Source: Megalobrama amblycephala
Taxonomy: Eukaryota > Chordata > Actinopteri > Cypriniformes > Xenocyprididae
Assembly (NCBI RefSeq): GCF_018812025.1
Contig: NC_063061.1
Coordinates: 30,977,655 to 31,041,654 of the forward strand
Length of the DNA stretch: 64,000 nucleotides
Direction of reading: 5' to 3'
Part shown: one piece after another, positions 60,079 to 64,000 of the stretch
Layout of the letters: each line of letters starts with the position of its first letter
Numbering within the stretch: the stretch's first letter is position 1
Notes under the pieces: model-generated
Database searches by the model: none
Told to the model about the DNA's origin: nothing
Seen by the model: the letters and a program-made list of their open reading frames with translations, nothing else
Position numbers and translations under genes: made by a program

Positions 60079-61022
60079 AGGTGCCCTAGATTCAAAAATT
60101 GAATTTACCTCAGCATAGTTGAATAACAAGAGTTCAGTACATGGAAATGACATACAGTGAGTCTCAAACTCCATTGTTTCCTCCTTCTTATATAAATCTC
60201 ATTTGTTTAAACGACCTCCGAGGAACAGGCGAATCTCAACATAACACCGACTGTTACGTAACAGTCGGGATCATTAATATGTACGCCCCCAATATTTGCA
60301 TATGCCAGCTCATGTTCAAGCCATTACACAAGGGCAGCCAGTATTAACGTCTGGATGTGCACAGCTGAATCATCAGACTAGGTAAGCAAGCAAGGACAAT
60401 AGCGAAAAATGGCAGATGGAGCAATAATAACTGACATGATCATTGATATCATGATATTTTTAGTGATGTTTGTAAATTGTCTTTCTAAATGTTTTGTTAG
60501 CATGTTGCTAATGTACTGTTAAATGTAGTTAAAGTTACCATCGTTTCTTACTGTATTCACAGAGACAAGACTGTCGTTATTTTCATTTTTTAAACACTTG
60601 CAATCTGTGTAATGCATAAACACAAGTTCATTCTTTATAAAGCTCTCCAACAGTGTAGCATTAGCCGTTAGCCACGGAGCACTATCAAACTCATTCAGAA
60701 TCAAATGTAAACATCCAAATAAATACTATATTTACGTGATTAGACATGCTGCATGACGAATACTTTGTGAAGATCCATTTTGAGGGTTAAATTAGCTGTG
60801 TGAACGTTTATGGTGTTTAAGGCAAGCGCGAGCTCTTGGGGCGTGGAGCACGAGATTTAAAGGGGCCGCGTACCCTGAATCGGCGCATTTATAATGATAG
60901 GCAGTTAAAAAAATTAATAAAAAAAAAAACTATGGGGTATTTTGAGCTGAAACTTCACAGACACATTCAGGGGACACTTAAGACTTATATTACATCTTTT
61001 GAAAACATGTTCTTCGGCACCT
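60079..61022. mobile_element. TTAA-flanked 'AGGTGCCC' element, 944 bp, copy 2
   Basis: AGGTGCCC...GGCACCT between TTAA at 60075-60078 and 61023-61026. Same length and orientation as 28331-29274 with scattered substitutions and small indels. Confidence 0.85.
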
Positions 61023-61026
61023 TTAA

Positions 61027-62330
61027 ACTAGCAAAAGTGGATTCGGACACGCCCTAAGTGCACTTTTATATTTATATGTCTTTTTTGTCATGTTTATATA
61101 GTGTTTATTAAGTTTTGTTTTTTTTTGTTTTTTTGCATGCCTATAGCCTAAACACATTATACACATGTGTACGCATGGTATCGTTTTCAAAAACTTGTAC
61201 TTTGAAACCTGTTTTCAGGTCACCAGAACACCGTTGTCAGGACATGTAAAGGAATGGTTAAAACACAAAAATCTTTCCTTTTTTAGTTGACAAAAGGTGT
61301 TGTGTAAATGGCCCCTTAGTTTGGTTCTCCCTGTGCTCGTTTGCCTGTGTTCTTGATCCTGGTTTGTTTCCTTGCTTGTATTTTTATTTTATTTCTGATG
61401 TTTTTTTTTTTTTTATGGCTTTAGTTTTAGGTAACGTTAATATCTGTAATGTTACCAAATGTGAATTATTAACAGCAATGCTCAAACATCCTCTTACTCT
61501 CTGTATTTTCTGAGAAAATAGTGTCTCTCTTCTCCTCAAACTATCTGTTAGCTGCAGCCAAAGCCATAAAATGCTTTCAGGCACGTCTCACATCCGCTGC
61601 CTGATTCTCTTCATTGTGAGTTTGATTAATTGCAGATTACAAATTTTACAGTTTCATTCTCCATAACATCACTCCACAGTTATTAAAACAAACTTCTCTT
61701 GAATTAATCTGAATGATTTACAGACAGTGACTACTGCCAAAAACACTGGACTACCACACAGAACCGCCCATCAGTGAGCGAAACCCGCTCAAAAACAACA
61801 AAAACACATTATCTGACCAATTATTCACTGACAATAACACTAAGCATTGCAGCAAAGGCTGATAAAACGCACCCTTTGAATTCAGTCAAATAGATCATTA
61901 ATGCAAAACATTGAGTATAGTCCTTTCACAGTAATTTTCAAAGCAGAATTGTACTAACAGGCTCAGGAAATGACTGAAGTAACAGCACTGATCTATAGAA
62001 TAACAGTGAGTATCTGTGTTTGCTTTACTGTGATCTCTTGTGTATTTACAGATTAACTGTAATAGTGTGATGTTCACAGTAGTATACTGGAGCTTGGGTT
62101 CCCAGTGTGCATTGTGGAATTAATAAAAGTTATATCGTAATTTTATTGTTTAAATAAAAAATAATGAAATATAAGTCATTCAATTATATTTATAATTACA
62201 TTTGGATTATGTAACCATGTGCAAATTATTGTCTGGAAATATTATTGCACCATGAAGTAAATTAAGTTAATAAGATCCAAGTTCCCAGTCAAAGGGAACA
62301 CTGATTATCATAATGGCGAACTATTTACAC
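61027..62330. other. Gene-free stretch
   Basis: T-rich at 61100-61130 and 61395-61415. No recognised gene or element. Confidence 0.4.
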
Positions 62331-63298
62331 CAGTGGTCACCAACCTTTTTAAGCCCAAGATCCCTGACCTCGACCTTTATGAAAGACAAGATCTACTTGA
62401 TAGAAAAAGACAGCCCAGATTGTAGTTGTATTTTTTTCATGGCCAATTTAGATTCTGAATTATTTATTTATTTTTACAAGCAAATTGGCCGATTCTCATA
62501 CTGGTTGCAGATATTTATTATTATTATTATTATTATTATAAACAAAAATACATAGCCATTTCAAATTAGAGGGAACCACTGCTTTTTAATCACAATCCAA
62601 ACAAAGATGCTATCACATTGCATGAGCAGTTTTTTTTTTATTTGAATTAATTGAGATTTAATTTCAAGATTTAAAGCAAAAACACAACGGTCTGATTTTA
62701 TCTTTGTGAAATTTTATGCTACACAAAAAAGCTTGAAACAAAAACAGCAGGCTGAATGAGACGCAAATTCACTCTCTGACAGCAGGTGGCGCTTATGGAG
62801 CAGCAGTGACACAGAGTTTCCTTGGTTACCGATGTGTAAACAAAGCTGAACTGCGCTAATAATTAGCTACTTTATTTGGAGATAAAGAGGAAAATAAAAT
62901 GCCATTACCATCGGTTTTTTTCTGAAGACAGTAATTCCTTTTAGAGATGCATTCATATAACCCTTCACCCCTAATTCAATATTTATATTTTCTTCCTATA
63001 TTTCGAGCATCGTGAACAGTGAGCTGCTCTGCCTGCTACAGAATTTTCTCCTCTTGTTTACGGTCCGTCTTCAGCGTCTCTGGCCTCTTGTTTACGGCCG
63101 TTTACAGACTCGGACATGATCTGGGATATTTACCTTTATCACTGTCCCAGTAGCTCCCGAAAATAACAGAAAAATAAATACAAAAATACAGTACAAAGAC
63201 TGGAGAAATGTAATGTATTTTTGCACTCATATTTCTGTTGTTTTCGCGAGCTACTGGAACAGTGATAAAGATCGCGATCGACGGGTTGGCGACCACTG
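62331..63298. mobile_element. hAT-like non-autonomous element, 968 bp, perfect 8-bp duplication
   Basis: CAGTGGTCACCAACC and the inverse GGTTGGCGACCACTG (one mismatch) with flanking ATTTACAC at 62323-62330 and 63299-63306. Contains an ATT microsatellite at 62513-62539. No transposase frame. Confidence 0.88.
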
Positions 63299-63519
63299 AT
63301 TTACACCATATCCCACAATGCAATACAGTTTCTTTTTTTCAGAGCTCAAAAATGTGACAGCCTACATTGCCTTCCTCAGCAAAATTCTGAATACCAAATA
63401 TTTTGTAATATTTTATTGATATTCAGAATTTTGCAAGACTTGATTTTATCCATCGGTTGCAACATTTTACCCATTTTTACGGAAGAGGATTAGGGCCAAG
63501 CAATAATAGAAAAATAAAA

Positions 63520-64000
63520 CCATCTCGAGATTAAAGTTGTTAAATTTCGAGAAAAAAGTCGAGATAAAATGTTGAGAATAAACTCGTTAAATTACAAGAA
63601 AAAAGTCGTTAAATTACGAGAACAAATGTGTTAAATTATGAGAAAAATGTCGTTAAATTTCGTTAAAAAGTCGAGATAAAATGTTGAGAATAAACTCGTT
63701 AAATTATGAGAACAAATTTGTTAAATTATGAGAAAAATGTCGTTAAATTTCGAGAAAAAAGTCGAGATAAAATGTTGAGAATAAACTCGTTAAATTACAA
63801 GAAAAAAGTCGTTAAATTACGAGAACAAATTTGTTAAATTATGAGAAAAATGTCGTTAAATTTCGTTAAAAAGTCGAGATAAAATGTTGAGAATAAACTC
63901 GTTAAATTACGAGAAAAAAACTCGTTAAATTTCGAGAAAAAAGTCAAGATAAAATGTTGAGAATAAAGTCATTAAATTACGAGAAAAAAGTCGTTAAATT
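63520..64000. repeat. Tandem array of about 22-bp units, continues past the right edge
   Basis: Units of the type 'gttaaattacgagaaaaaagtc' with interspersed 'gagataaaatgttgagaataaactc' blocks at about 63560, 63672, 63764, 63875 and 63950. The array is cut by the window end. Confidence 0.85.

Overview
The window looks like nuclear DNA of a teleost fish, most likely a cyprinid. It is AT-rich, has widely spaced small exons, and is packed with DNA-transposon families and (TA)n/(CA)n microsatellites typical of carp- and zebrafish-like genomes. The species cannot be fixed from the sequence. No bacterial, organellar or viral gene is visible.

The only recognisable host genes form a minus-strand tandem array of proteinase-activated receptors (PAR, F2R/thrombin-receptor family of class A GPCRs) in the left 31 kb. 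From left to right there are five pieces. (1) Two 5' exons of a copy that runs off the left edge (signal-peptide exon 5381-5441, acidic ectodomain exon 4307-4408). (2) A complete two-exon receptor (exon 1 14685-14745, main exon 10109-11184; 378 aa). (3) A receptor pseudogene fragment (about 17674-18024), cut at both ends and fused to duplicated 5'-flank DNA. (4) A dead signal-peptide exon (about 18874-18938). (5) A complete four-exon receptor (30680-30743, 27218-27298, 25462-25584, 24148-25298; 472 aa). The small exons were found by reading splice sites and matching phases. Every junction is phase 1.

The most interesting result is how the tethered-ligand region differs between copies. The four-exon gene encodes a good thrombin site, Ala-Pro-Arg|Ser-Phe-Ala-Ile-Asn-Arg, followed by an acidic hirudin-like stretch, on a symmetric and therefore skippable cassette exon. 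In the other two copies the aligned Ser-Phe is kept but the preceding Arg is Gly or Ser, so these receptors should not be cut there by thrombin. Introns in front of exons 2, 3 and 4 of the four-exon gene are similar to each other, which suggests the ectodomain exons arose by internal duplication. Gene spacers are also duplicated. One of them carries a 2.3 kb minisatellite with a 768-bp higher-order period and repeated TGACGTCA octamers.

From about 31 kb to the right edge I see no host gene. This part holds a Tc1-like element with a twice-frameshifted transposase, a piggyBac-like element nested in another DNA element, a hAT-like element with a perfect 8-bp target duplication, several long palindromic elements, a 2.6 kb foldback element whose core is a 21-bp minisatellite, and a second short-period tandem array running off the right edge. 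Many elements in both halves are flanked by TTAA. One such insertion lies inside a LINE reading frame and resolves to an exact empty site.
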